Source: Lepisosteus oculatus (taxonomy: Eukaryota > Chordata > Actinopteri > Semionotiformes > Lepisosteidae). From it: a DNA stretch of 64,000 bases. The position numbers and the translations under genes were made by a program. Below the pieces are notes generated by a model. The model was given only the letters and a program-made list of their open reading frames with translations. It was not told the origin of the DNA and ran no database searches. Location of the stretch: assembly GCF_040954835.1 (NCBI RefSeq), contig NC_090716.1:12709275-12773274 (forward strand). Reading direction: 5' to 3'. Below are positions 52,151-63,578 of this stretch, piece after piece; within the stretch, counting starts at the first letter, position 1, and each line of letters starts with the position of its first letter.

Positions 52151-52390
52151 ATATAGATAGATATTTTATTAATCCTGTGAGGAAAATTGCAGATATGAAT
52201 TGCAATATGAAATACCATATGAGCCTTGAATGAGCAACATTCTCTCCAAAGAGAAATGGGTCAATTGAACTTTGCTCTTGTGCACAGTTAGATGAGTTGA
52301 GTGAATTTGTTATCAATATAGATGTTTCCGTCTTTATGTTTGCCACCTTGACTGTCTTATATACAGTCCATGCCAATAAGTCTCTCCAGC
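52151..52390 (-). mobile_element. Decayed LINE 3' tail (L2/Rex1-like) ending in an ATCT repeat
   Basis: Read on the minus strand the piece ends GGATTAATAAAATATCTATC, close to the 3' end of many fish LINEs and the SINEs they mobilise (GGGATCAATAAAGTATCTATCTAT). The upstream bases include CTGTGCACAAGAGCAAAG, in keeping with such tails. No intact reverse transcriptase is attached. Confidence 0.5.
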
Positions 52391-53535
52391 CACCTCCTAA
52401 AATCTGTCTAAAAACAAATTATTTGGCACATTGCTGTATGTCTTACTTACTTCACATATGGACAATGTCCAAGTTTGCACTGGGCTACTCAACCTGTTGC
52501 TAAGGACATTTAAGAACAAACCTCTTTACATATTTGTGGTTTTCTTGTGTGGATACAGGTACATGCGGTGGCTAAATGGAACATGTAGACAAAAAGATAA
52601 GATGAACACAAGGATTGTGGTGCATTTGTATTTGAGTAAATACTTTTTTTCTTTACTTTGAATGTGTAAGATTGAAGGAATTAGATTACATGACTCAGTT
52701 CTAAGTGTTACTGTATTCCCTGCCTGTTGATAGATGTTGGCAAAAATACACTTTGTTTCAACGAATTGTTACCTGAGCAGAGATGTCCAGGTCTTAACTC
52801 CACTGATTTTTTGTGATGACTATTTACTTTCTTCAATGGACAACGTCCTTCGAATGTTCTTGACTCTCAGCTGTGATTTTGAGAGAGGGATGTGCAACAC
52901 AATAATGGATTTTAAGCTCTCTTATTCAGCAGCAATCATCCAGCATTTAAAGTGCAGTCTTGGCTTTTTGAATTATATGCCTGGCTGCTGTAATTTATTA
53001 TTGTCCTTGTCTGTGCACCTGTTGTCTGGAACAACCCAAAAATTGTGCAATTTCTATTGTAAATAGAAATGGAAGCATCTCATCGCAAGCAAATGGGAAA
53101 TTCACTTAATGGAACACACGCTGTCATTTAGGAGGAAATATATTTTTGGACAAAAAATTGACGTTGCTTTGTCCCACATTTTACTACCTGCCCTTTGCTG
53201 TCAGTGTCTATTTCATAACTGACACACTTTTTGTTTGTGTTGCAGGATGATGGCTTTCGTGCTCTCACTACTGCCAGCGTTGTGGGTCCAGTTTCTAACA
53301 ATCAGAAATTGTCGAGTTCTTACCTCACACCAATTACACAACAAGAGATTCACTCAACGTACATAAATAATATTTTTGCTTAAGAAACTTAATGTTATGC
53401 TACATAGAGTATGATGAAAGTTAAAAGAAGTTGGTTCCTTTTTCCTAGAACTATGAAAGGTTACTCACACGGAAGAGATTATTTTTACAAAAAATGTATC
53501 TATTTTAAATATATACAATTTTTTAGAAATATATT

Positions 53536-53577
53536 ATATAATACTATATATTAAATACAATATATTATATAGTATTT
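53536..53577. repeat. AT-rich inverted and direct repeat
   Basis: AATACTATATA and TATATAGTATT form arms, with the direct repeat AATATATTATATA in both halves, in an almost pure AT block. Confidence 0.6.
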
Positions 53578-55533
53578 ATTCACTGTAATTCATTATAACA
53601 TAACAGAATAACAGGGCATTCATAATCATTGCAGATTCAGTCTCAAGTGGACCATTATAGAAATTCTTACAAATTAATTAAAAGTCTCACCTGGATTTGT
53701 TGGCAAACCTCCCTTTCTAGATACATGCTGAAAATGCCACCAGAAATAGCATTTCTTTTATTTTACTCTGAACTACCTTTAATAGTCCTTCTGGTCATTT
53801 AAAGTATATAAAATACAATCAATTATTGCTCAGTCCAAACCAAGACACTAAGAACAAAAAATTGATGTCACTTCTTCCACTTTTTTAAGCAAGACGTGCA
53901 CATCATCCAGATTCAATATGCAGTGGTGTGCGTAGTTTGTCAGTACTGATATAAATCACAGAAAGATCTCTGTGATTCTCAAAAAGGCAAAGCTTATTGA
54001 GAGATTAAGGTTTGAAATTCATTGATTATAGCAGTAGGCCCGATACACTCTAGTTTCAGAACTGCAGCGAGGGTCTTGTGTGTTCCTTTGTCCATCAAAG
54101 AAATGTGGTGGAAAAGGGATCAGCAACACTACCCAAAGTAGGCATCGCTATTGCTGCTGCTTACCAACCTTCTCTGGAGATGTCACTTATTTGCAGTAGA
54201 TAACACATCTCAGTGAAGTGATCACCCTCAGCGCCCTCTGAAATCTGCCACTTTTGACAAATTACATGTGTAAAAGCAATAAAACACCACTCTAGACAAT
54301 TACTCATTCCAGCCGGCAGCTGTATTTTGACATATGCTAAAGCAATCATTGGTACTGGTAATTGTGAAGCCGAATTCCTGTAAAAATGACAAGAAAAGTA
54401 CAGAAAAAAATGCTCAAATCTTCTGATGTATCCACAAACAACTCTTCTTTGATCATATGTGTGGTATAAATGAGAGTATACGTCTCCTTGGATGGGGTCC
54501 AATTATGCTCTAACAATGGCATTTCATCTCACCATAGCAAAGGTTCGTATAGCAAGAGTATTAGGTAAAATGACACAATATTGGTTCCATTGTTAAGGAA
54601 CACATTCAGGACATACTAGAAGCAAAAAACTTTAAAAAGAGTTGGAAAGTGCAGAATAATACCGAATGTTGCTCTTGAGATTTAGAGTGGACTAGATTAA
54701 ATACTGTATGTACTGCTATTCACTCCATTAAATCTCAGCTGCATGACTTCCCTGTCAACAACTGTGTGCCATTGATTGCACTTCTAATTACCTTTAGAAA
54801 CATCCCTTTTTATTCTGGATATTGCAGGATGCCCAGTCCAATAGGAATTTCATGATACAGTATATGTAGCCCTTCAAATTTCCCTGGCGGGTGTCAGAGT
54901 CTTTGGTTTTGGGCAGTTCTGCAGGTACATAGTCAGCAAGGAACAGCCAATGAGCAGAGAGCTAGAGAATTTATAAACTTATACTCGTCTTGTAACTTTT
55001 TTATCCAGCTCCTTCTGAGGCCAACAGGAATGAAAATGGTAGCACTGTGTATCTCTAATGCTGCAGATCCCTGTTCTGTAGAATATGTTGCATTGGCTGA
55101 AGACCACATGACACATCCTGCAAGTCTGGGACACTAAGAATCTATGACTGGACAGGCTCTATGGGCATCTACAGTACAGGATGGCACAGGGGGGTCTTCT
55201 TAGGTCTATATTTTGTCTTACTACTTGTTAGGTCCCAAAACAGGACACTTGTCATGTTTTACCACCTCACCAGGGTGGTGTATAAAAAAGGGAGTTTGTG
55301 GTCGGAGTAGGGAATTTTTAAAGATGATCTTTATTACTGTGTACTCGCATAAAAGTATGGATTTCATGAGTGTCTTTATTATCTTGAGTGCCTTTATTTA
55401 TCATAAGCAAATACTATTTTATACTATACTAATACTGTACTATGCTCATTTTCTAACTCTCAGAGTGACACAAAGTCATCACATGCCAGCTGGGATACAG
55501 CACAAAGCCAGCTTTTGGTATGCAAAAAGCAAA

Positions 55534-56119
55534 ATTTAACTCAGAGGTAGCCTGTTACAGTATATTGAATGTGAATATTAATTTCATGCTAACGGAAAGA
55601 AATCCTGCTAAGCATCTAAGCACCTTCTGTTCAGTAAATACAGTGCACGTCTTTAATAATAAAGTCTGAGCTTTCACCTAGAAATACAATGGAGAGTCAA
55701 ACATTTAAGTGAATTTTTGAATTCTCTGCTGAATACATTTCACTGGAGGGCTATACTGGTTTATCAGCCTCACAAGTTTATAGATACATTAATAAATAAA
55801 ATGATGTTGTTAGTCCCAACATCATTTTTGCAGCATTGAACCTGCTTGTCATAATAGAGTTGAAAATGTGGTGAGATTCCTTTACCGTGTGGTGACTCCT
55901 AAGAGGAAGCAGCCAGCTCTGAAAGGCAAAGGACATCATTTTGCAGCATGAAAACACTAAGCCAATGAATAACCTGGCACTGTTACCCCAATTACTTTAT
56001 AGACCTCATCACGTGCTTTGAGGGAGTTCTTACAAGCTGTGGTAGCAGGATTTCTTTCCGTTAGCATGAAATTAATATTCACATTCAATATACTGTAACA
56101 GGCTACCTCTGAGTTAAAT
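55534..56119. mobile_element. Non-autonomous DNA transposon (MITE) with 77-bp terminal inverted repeats and TTAA borders
   Basis: Bases 55534-55610 and 56043-56119 are reverse complements of each other over 77 bp as far as I can read. The outer edge reads TTAA-CTCAGAGGTAGCC on the left and the mirror image on the right, so TTAA at 55536-55539 and 56114-56117 fits the target-site duplication of piggyBac-like elements. The 432-bp centre has no transposase frame; it holds a small 12-bp-stem hairpin at about 55,798-55,828. Near-perfect arms suggest a fairly recent insertion. Confidence 0.75.
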
Positions 56120-56543
56120 AAAACCACTCAACTTACAAAGAGTAGCTTCATATTTACTCTTGGAAAAGTGAAAATGCAGGTACTGTACAAGGGTGCTTTT
56201 AGTTTTTGTCATTGTATTTAACGTTCTTGGACTTAAAGACTTTATACAGTAAATCCAGACATATCTGCTGAATCCCTACTTCATACAGACGTGTAGTTCA
56301 CATTAAAACTGAAGACCTTTGCAGTACTTATAAAAAGTCTTTGATTATGCTTTGTGGATTTTGAGGTGGGAGTTTTTATGGACACCAACAGTATTTAGTG
56401 ATCAATTAAAACTTCTGAAATACATAGTGGAGATATTGAAAACCAACCTTAAAAACTAAAACATGACGTCTTTGGACATGACTCATAGCACATTTGAGAA
56501 TTAACAGGGTTACTGACGTTGAGAGTTGTTAAATTAGGTGTTT

Positions 56544-56573
56544 TTTTGTTTGTTTGTTTGTTTGTTTGTTTTT
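56544..56573. repeat. (TTTG)n microsatellite
   Basis: Seven or so uninterrupted TTTG units flanked by T runs. Confidence 0.9.
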
Positions 56574-57810
56574 ATTGATCTTGGATGTTTTGGATTTTAT
56601 TTGCAATTTCTTTGGAGCAACGCATGGCCAAACATATTGAAGCACTGGCCCTGTGTTGAATATTGTCCTCAGCCCCCTGTTTGTTAGCAGTCTCTCAGAG
56701 TCTTGCAGAGAAAGCAGTCTACCAAGCCTCTCTGCTGAATGTGCACCTGTAACTAACAGCTTCCTTCTGCTAATGCTCTCCCTGCAACTACAGATTGTTG
56801 CAATTTAGATTTTAACACAAAATCCATTTTCACTGAACATCAATGAGAGTTTAGGGAAAAGGATAGTTGTCTAGTTTTTTATGTGCATATTGTTGATATT
56901 TATATTCAGGTATTATTATGTGTTATTAAACTTTTTTATGCTTCCGGTAAGTCTTATCAAAGCTACAAAGGCAACCTTCAATAACAAAAAGAAGGTGGAA
57001 GATCATAAATAATTGCCCAGCTGGGCACATTGTAATTATTTTGTCTGAAATCTGCTAATTATGTGGGAAAGCTACAGAGCACTGTACATGGGGGCAGTAT
57101 AGAAATCAATACATGATTGGGATAATTGTTGTTCTAATGCCAGTTTGTGTTTCTCTGTAACTTTAAAAAATCATTTAATGGCTCTATGCTAAGACAGAGA
57201 ACTGCATCACCTCATCAGACACGGCATTTAAAACAAAGAGCAGACAGCATGGGAGGTTTAATCATCAGGCTTATCAATCTGTGCCAGAAGTTGGTTAGAA
57301 TGAAGCTGACAGGAGTGTTTGTAGACAGTAAGCTGAGATAGAGTGAAAAGGTGTATTGCCTATCAGCAGGTGGAGTGGGTGTTGTGTTGGATGGAATGAA
57401 GATGTCAAGCCAAAACAGCCAGAAAAAAGATAATAATTTCACTGGTCTAATTCAAGATCTTTTTGAATTATTCTATTCTATTTCCATGTGTCGTAGATAT
57501 TCAATTTAATGTTTGCAATATGAGGAGCCATGGCACATACTGACATGGAGGCTGCCTTAATTCTTGCTTGAGGTTCTCCAATGCAGTTGTATGCAGTTTT
57601 GGATCATACTCTTTCAGTCTGCTTTCCATTGCTCTGCTACTTTATATTTTTTTCATTTTTAACCTTCTTCCTGTATATGCGCATGATGTTAATGGAAATT
57701 TCATGCTTGTATTGTAAGTTTGAGGGGAGAACTGCATCTGTGTGCGAGCTGCAAAGGAACAATTCAAGATTAATTTCTGGCTGAAATGTATAATGAAAGT
57801 AAAAGTGTCT

Positions 57811-57848
57811 GACACCTGAGGAAGGCTTAACAGCCAAGACATAGTGTC
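57811..57848 (+). ncRNA. Degenerate hammerhead-ribozyme-like motif, probably from a retroelement
   Basis: Outer stem GACAC (57811-57815) / GTGTC (57844-57848), then CTGAGGA (matches CUGANGA), a hairpin AGGC-TTAACA-GCC, then AAGAC where an active ribozyme needs GAAAC. Dispersed vertebrate repeats with CUGAUGA-AGGC..GCC-GAAAC are known from Penelope-like and related elements; this copy has lost the GAAA box and should be inactive. Confidence 0.35.
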
Positions 57849-60527
57849 TTTTCTTTCTTTCTGTATTTCAGATTGTTATTAACCTTGCCCTGTGTTGTAT
57901 GTTGTCTGTTTAAGCATGTAAGCTAAGAAAGTAAATAAAATAAATAATGATAATTTAGTCTTGGGTTTATTCCATCATCCCAAAATCAGATGGTGAATCT
58001 CATTAAATAGATGTGCCAATTATTTACATGCAGATCTTTACAGGAACCCAATTTTCAATGCTTTATCTGTTTAACCAGTTTAGTATACTACCATTGATAC
58101 ATACTGTATTAAGTTGTCAAGGGGATTTTTGAATAGCCTATGGTAAGAAGTGCACTAGTCTCATTTTCTGGATAATTTTTCTATGGCTTTTCAGTATATC
58201 GGATATTGGCACAAGTCTTATGAATCTGACACTCATGTGACATGTTACACAAATATACACTTATATAGTTATACTGAGAAAACTGTTAAGGAAATGGGTT
58301 TAAATACAGTTTCCTTCATGTTTTATATAATATCTGCCTATATATAAAATATACAGTGTATTGATTTCTGAAGTAAATACAACAAGCCCTGAATTTAATT
58401 TATCTTTCCTAGCTCTTGTTTTCAGGAATCACTGTCCTTAGTATTGAGGGAATTAAGAAATGTTAAACTACTCTTCTTTAATCTTTCTTGCTTCTCGGCA
58501 AAGAATTAAACTGTTCGTTTTCAAGCCCCTCCAAGCACCACAGGATTTGTGCTGTTTCAGGATGACTAAGAATAACATGAGCACAACAGCTCATGAAACG
58601 ACCACATATCCTCTTTTCTGAAAACTTACCATGTATAGAATTGTTTTTCTGTTAACCCAGCTCAAGAAAATTGTGTGTTAACATTTGTATCGGATATTGC
58701 GTTATGTGTTGTCTGCACCAAACTTTGTTTGTTACACTGTATAAAATTACTCACTTTAGAACTGTTCGGAGAGACCGGCCAGTGCAGGCTGCTCTCCTGT
58801 ATGCATACAAAATAAACGACTCCTCTTTCACAGACAGCAGGACTCTGTCATTTATATGACACAACAGTATCTTTGAACTATCTTTCAGAAAGACAAAAAC
58901 AATTAATGCCTATCCAATTAGACATAAAAACAGAAGGATTTGATTAAGTAACTGAGAGTCTAGATAGAATCAAAAACCAGAAGACTGCGGCCAGCCAGGA
59001 TTTCACTCAGCCCTGGTCCTGGCTGCGTAGTATAGCATAAATGTCAAAGTCAGTGTTTTCCATTTTTATTTTGTGAAATTTAAAAAAAGAAAGATGTTGA
59101 TTCAACTGAATTTCATGCAGAACATCGAAATGACATGTGGAATATTTTTGGTGTATTTCTTAATGCCAGTCTTTTATCTCCTTCTGCTTCTCTGTCCTTT
59201 CTAATAAATGCAACTCTTTTGTTTCCCAGCCTCCAGCAACATCAGTGCTCTTTAACATTTTCCTTGTGTACACTAAAGACATAACCCTTGGTGCTCAAGC
59301 AGGGATTCCAGCTGTTGCAGCATTCAAAGCAAAGACTGTCTCTAATCCTTTTAGCCTAAATGCCTTGGGCCACATGCATCAAGTTTTCCTCATATTAACT
59401 ATCGGAGGGTTTTCTGCACAGGGTAAAATCCCACTTGATGTCACTGCAGAAATGGAAACCAAGATGCAGGTTTAAAAATCGGATTTTGCAGAGGGTTCCA
59501 AAACTATTGAATTGGGCTAATTAAGGCTTAATTTGAGAAAATTGAGCCTTTTCTTTTCAGCTCTTAACATGTCAGCAATGAGCAGGTACAGTACATAAAT
59601 AAACAGAATGCAACAGATAAACTGCATCTTACATTGTAATCAGTGTCATTTACCTTGTGGACTGTGTACTTCGTTTGCTTCACTGAGAAAGGTTGCTCAT
59701 AACGGTGCTGGGAAGTTCACTTTTTTATTATCTGGAAGGAATCAAAGCTTCAGCTGTGTAAAAATAGAGAGCAATGTGGTTTATTTTGCTGCAAAACTCC
59801 CTCCCTGCTACCAATATTATCCTGGCATGTTTTCTAACACTCTGGGATGGAATAGTCTGCAGCCAAGGTACAGTATTAGCAACTTCAACTGAACCTATGA
59901 GACCTGCAACAAACACTTCTAATACACCTAAGAACAGGTATAAAAAGCAGTGCTTTTTAGCAGGCATTGGGTACTCATTTTGTCATAGCCAGAGATACTC
60001 TGGTCATTAACAGCTTTCAAAACAATGACCCCCACCACTCCTGCCCTTGAAGGGATGTGTTTCATGCAGCTTCCTTTGGACCCCTTATGAGGTCCAGTAG
60101 AACCATTCTAATTAGATAACCATGAAAACGCTTGTCATGTTTGTTAACAGTATACCTTGTGCACTCCTTACATTCAGATCCGTTGTTCACACGTACATTT
60201 ACTTTCAGTCATCATCCCTCTCATAGTGTTAAATGTTTAATGTAAATCGTGTAAAACCTAATTTTAGAAAAAGGATTCCTTATTCTTCAGCTCACACATG
60301 CTTCATGCCTTAAAGACCTTTCGTGAACGTGGTCGCGTTTGAGAAGCAAACACAGGTACTCTGCTGCGGGCAGATGTTGAAATTTGGACCTGGTTAAGCA
60401 CAGCTCCTGATGTAACTGGGGAAAAAAAAGGTGGAAATAATATTTGTCCCCGAACTATTGAATGAATTAAATTAAATGGAATAGGAGTGACAGAGGCTGT
60501 GCTGGTTGATAAGGAAATCGAGAGGAT

Positions 60528-60561
60528 TGACGTCAGGAAAAAGAAATGACCTCTATAAATA
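60528..60561 (+). promoter_or_regulatory. TH: TH core promoter: CRE plus TATA box
   Basis: A perfect CRE TGACGTCA (60528-60535) lies 18 bases upstream of a TATA box TATAAATA (60554-60561). This puts the start site near 60,585 and the start codon about 57 nt further on. Mammalian TH promoters have the same arrangement, with the CRE at about -45 and TATA at about -30, and depend on CREB there. Cyclic-AMP control of this gene is therefore expected. Confidence 0.85.
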
Positions 60562-60641
60562 TGGGAGAGGGTCGGAGCGCACGCAAGAAGAGTTAGTGTG
60601 GAAGCACTGCTGCCCGGGAACTGCCAGCATAAAGACTAGCG

Positions 60642-60731
60642 ATGCCCATTTCCAACAGCTCCACTTCTTCAACGAAAAGCTTCCGCAGGGCAGCCTCTGA
60701 ACTCGACTCGAAACAGGTGGAATCCGTGACG
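60642..60731 (+). CDS. TH: TH coding exon 1
   Basis: 30 codons from ATG 60642, starting MPIS and ending KQVESVT, donor ACG|GTAAGA. Contains Ser19 in RRAAS. Confidence 0.95.
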
Positions 60732-63578
60732 GTAAGAATTTGACACTTTCGCCGACCCAAAAGCAAATGATTGGACCTGCATCCTTTTCCACGCCAAAAC
60801 GGAATTAAATAACTAATTATTCTGGGTGTTATATTTACTTAGTGTTTCTAAGAAAGTAGCTGGTTTGTTAATCTCACTGTGCGTTAAGGCAGTTTTCTTC
60901 AAGTTTAGGCTTTCTATATAGTACTCTGTACTATATTAATGCTCTATACTAAAGTACTCAATACTGGGGCAAAGGGGACGTCTGGAATGTTAGTGTGTGC
61001 GCTATATATGATAGGTATCATCAAAGCTTTTAATTATTAATTGCATTTTGGAAAGTGATATTTTACAGATTATAATACATTTGGCTTGTAGAACGGATTC
61101 GTTCAACGATTAATTTGGCGTGTTTAACTTTCCAGCCCACCACATTTAATGTAAGGAACTCTGGTCATGAATTTCTAACCTACTGTATGTGTTGGTTCAA
61201 TGTGACTATTGTGTGCGCAACTATGTGATATGACCAAAGCTCAGCGTGTAAAGCAGATACTGTACAGTAGCTCCGTGCAGTCCATCCTAGCTTCTTAGAA
61301 ACGGCTCTGAGACTTGTGAAATGTGTGCAAGTCGCACAGTTCGCGGTAGGATTGTGCGGTCCCGCTTAAGCCTCGCAGGTGAGTGCTGTCGCTCGGCTTT
61401 GAATGTGCAGGGTACTGAACTGCACCCCCCGACTCCCCCCGCTCCCCGCGCTTGGTTCCTAACTCTCAGCGTGCGTGAGTATTTCGGTGTTTGTCTCAAA
61501 GTCTCCCAAGTTCGTGGGCAGGCGGCAGAGCCTGATAGAAGATGCGAGGAAAGAGCGAGAAGCCGCCGCAACCGCCGCCGCGGAGTCGTCGGACTCCGGC
61601 GACCAAATCGTGTTCGAGGAAGAGGATGGCAAAGCCATGCTGAACTTGTTCTTCACCCTCAGGAATTCCAAAATTCCCGCCTTGTCCCGCGCATTGAAGG
61701 TTTTCGAGGTAAGAACAAGAAGTCACCCGTAATCTAAATACAGCTGGGGTTATCTTTCTCACGAATATCTCCAGTGTATATGCGTTTATTTTGAATACAG
61801 CATACAGCATGTGCGCATGTCTTACACAGAAACATGACAATGCAGTTGTGCCCTTTTTTTGTGTGTGTGTGTGAGGTTAAGATGAAAATTCAACAGATCG
61901 GGTGCACTGCAATCTTTTTTGTTTCGGCAACACCTCGTTATGTGTGCAAATCAATAACATTCTGAAAACCTAAGGAACTTTCCGAGTACATTCTGAAACC
62001 CGACGAAGTATAGATCTTTTTAAAAAAATTGCAAAGGCACCTGTGCAGCTGTGTTACGCTCGTTTTAATTTTTATTGAATAAAACGTAAACGACTATTGT
62101 CTGTCGCTTTGTGTTTCGTTACAAATCATTTCGCGGTTACATTTAGACTGACCCTTTTGCTATATCTCGAAGGACGGTTGTTTAAATGCTGTAAGTTAGA
62201 ATGTTATGGACATAATTGTTACACTTGCTTATGCTGTACAAGACGAAATCGTGTTAATTCGATGGTGTTGATCAAAATTATTGCAACGAAGATTTTAAAT
62301 GTTGGAAACGCCAAGAAACATTTGACGGAACTGATCCAACTTCAATGCACCGAGGAAGTAAATAATAAGAAGAATGGGGGATAAAAATATTCCTCTTACA
62401 GAGATGGAAAGATTAATGCTGCTCTTTTCTTTATCTAATTTTTATCCTCTCCAGGTGTACAGGGTATAAAACTAGACAATGGAATAATAGCATTTCTATG
62501 TTAAAACCGTTGCTTCGGGGAATGTTTCGCAGACAGCCATGGATCAGATGTTGTTACCATTCAGTTAATTCAATCTATACTGTCAAATTATTACAAATAA
62601 ATCAATTTTCCTGTCCCACAGAGCAAGAAGTGGTGTTGGAATAAATTAGAACATGGGCTAAATTGAATTAAAACTTGAAACTGCGTTTTTTCTTCTGCTT
62701 TTTAAGGGAAGTGAAACAAAACGTCTGTACTTCCACGTTTGCTTGAAAGCATTGTTCGACTGTTTATTAGCTTCTGGATTAAATGTGTGCTCATTTAAAA
62801 GTATTATAAACTGCAGAAATATTTGTTTAGGATGCGTTTTGTAGCGAAATGCATTGTTTGTCCTGTATGTGCGGCAAATCAGAAAATGTATTTAACCTTT
62901 TCAATATATAAAGTACTTTGAACTGTCAATTGCAAACTCACATAAGAAATCAGTGCGATGTTATTATTATTTTTTATATGTGTGTGAATTTATCTGAACC
63001 AGAGGCGCATCTTCACTTTTAAATGAAGTTTCAGCACCACGGAGAGCGCAGAGGGCAAGATGTTGCCATTGACATTTGATGTTGATCAAAAACAACAAAC
63101 GCACATGCTCATTTGCCTTTGGAAAAATACCTGTTATCAAGTATCACAGCACATACTTCCATCAGGTTTTAATCTGAGAAAATCCCTTTCAGTCTCGACT
63201 GTGCGCGTTATTTAAAACGATGTATACGTGAACATTGTTTTTCTCATAAGAATATGTAATATTTAACAAAATATACAAAAGAAAACATATAAACAATGAG
63301 GGTTAAGATGCATCTAAACAAATAAATCACTCTGGGATCTCTCCCTCGCTGCTTCTGTATTGCTCAGCAGTTATTATCTAGTCTCCTTTTTTTTGTGTGA
63401 CAGACGTTCGAAGCAAAAATTCATCACCTCGAGACCAGACCCAGCAGAAAACCTAAAGACGCTCTGGGAGAGCTGGAATACTTTGTCCGCTGCGAGGTGC
63501 ACCTGTCAGACCTCAGCACGCTCATCAGCTCCGTAAAAAGGATATCGGAAGAGGTCAGAACAACCAAAGAGGAGAAAT
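60642..63578 (+). CDS. TH: Tyrosine hydroxylase (tyrosine 3-monooxygenase), first three coding exons; gene continues right of window
   Basis: Rate-limiting enzyme of catecholamine synthesis; cytosolic, uses Fe(II), O2 and tetrahydrobiopterin to make L-DOPA. Exons 60642-60731, 61502-61708 and 63404-63578 join in frame (157 codons plus one base). Together they encode the whole N-terminal regulatory region and most of the ACT-like domain. Regulatory serines fall exactly at Ser19 (RRAAS), Ser31 (SPKF) and Ser40 (RRQS, PKA site). The alanine-rich stretch and [22 protein letters not shown] and LEYFVR blocks are diagnostic for TH and separate it from PAH and TPH. The sequence is of the fish th1 type. 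The catalytic domain (PWFPRK onward, with the iron ligands) lies beyond the window. Confidence 0.97.
60732..61501 (+). other. TH intron 1
   Basis: 770 bases between verified splice sites. GC content rises toward exon 2. Contains the 12-bp palindrome TACTGTACAGTA at 61258-61269; nothing else recognised. Confidence 0.9.
61502..61708 (+). CDS. TH: TH coding exon 2
   Basis: 69 codons, acceptor TGTCTCAAAG, donor GAG|GTAAGA. Opens [20 protein letters not shown] (Ser31, Ser40), then poly-Ala and the start of the ACT-like domain. Confidence 0.97.
61709..63403 (+). other. TH intron 2
   Basis: About 1.7 kb between verified splice sites, with a short TG run near 61,860 and the RE1/NRSE site listed separately. 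No exon seen. Confidence 0.9.
63030..63050 (+). promoter_or_regulatory. TH: RE1/NRSE (REST/NRSF binding site) in TH intron 2
   Basis: The left half TTCAGCACC is exact, the two-base spacer AC is as in the consensus, and the right half GGAGAGCGCA differs from GGACAGCGCC at two positions: 19 of 21 overall. REST silences neuronal genes in non-neuronal cells through such sites, and TH is a neuron/chromaffin gene, so the context fits. Confidence 0.8.
63404..63578 (+). CDS. TH: TH coding exon 3
   Basis: Acceptor GTGTGACAG, opens [13 protein letters not shown] and continues [20 protein letters not shown]. The likely donor is AAAT|GTGAGA, leaving phase 1 (a T that could begin Phe before PWFP or HWFP in the next exon). 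Confidence 0.93.

Larger units (their letters stand above)
46611..60527. other. About 14 kb intergenic region upstream of TH
   Basis: No gene recognised. Holds a LINE-type 3' tail (52.15-52.39 kb), an AT-rich inverted repeat (53.54 kb), the TTAA-flanked MITE (55.5-56.1 kb), a (TTTG)n array (56.54 kb) and a hammerhead-like motif (57.81 kb). Stretches such as 51.78-52.08 kb look complex and non-repetitive and may be enhancers of TH. ASCL2, which flanks TH in amniotes, is not seen here. Confidence 0.6.

Noticed and set aside
54161..54502. 113-codon minus-strand frame upstream of TH
   Set aside because: No domain or transposase motif recognised, and composition like the neighbouring intergenic DNA.
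61321..61737. 138-codon frame overlapping TH exon 2
   Set aside because: Different frame from TH; it arises from the GC-rich exon and its flank.
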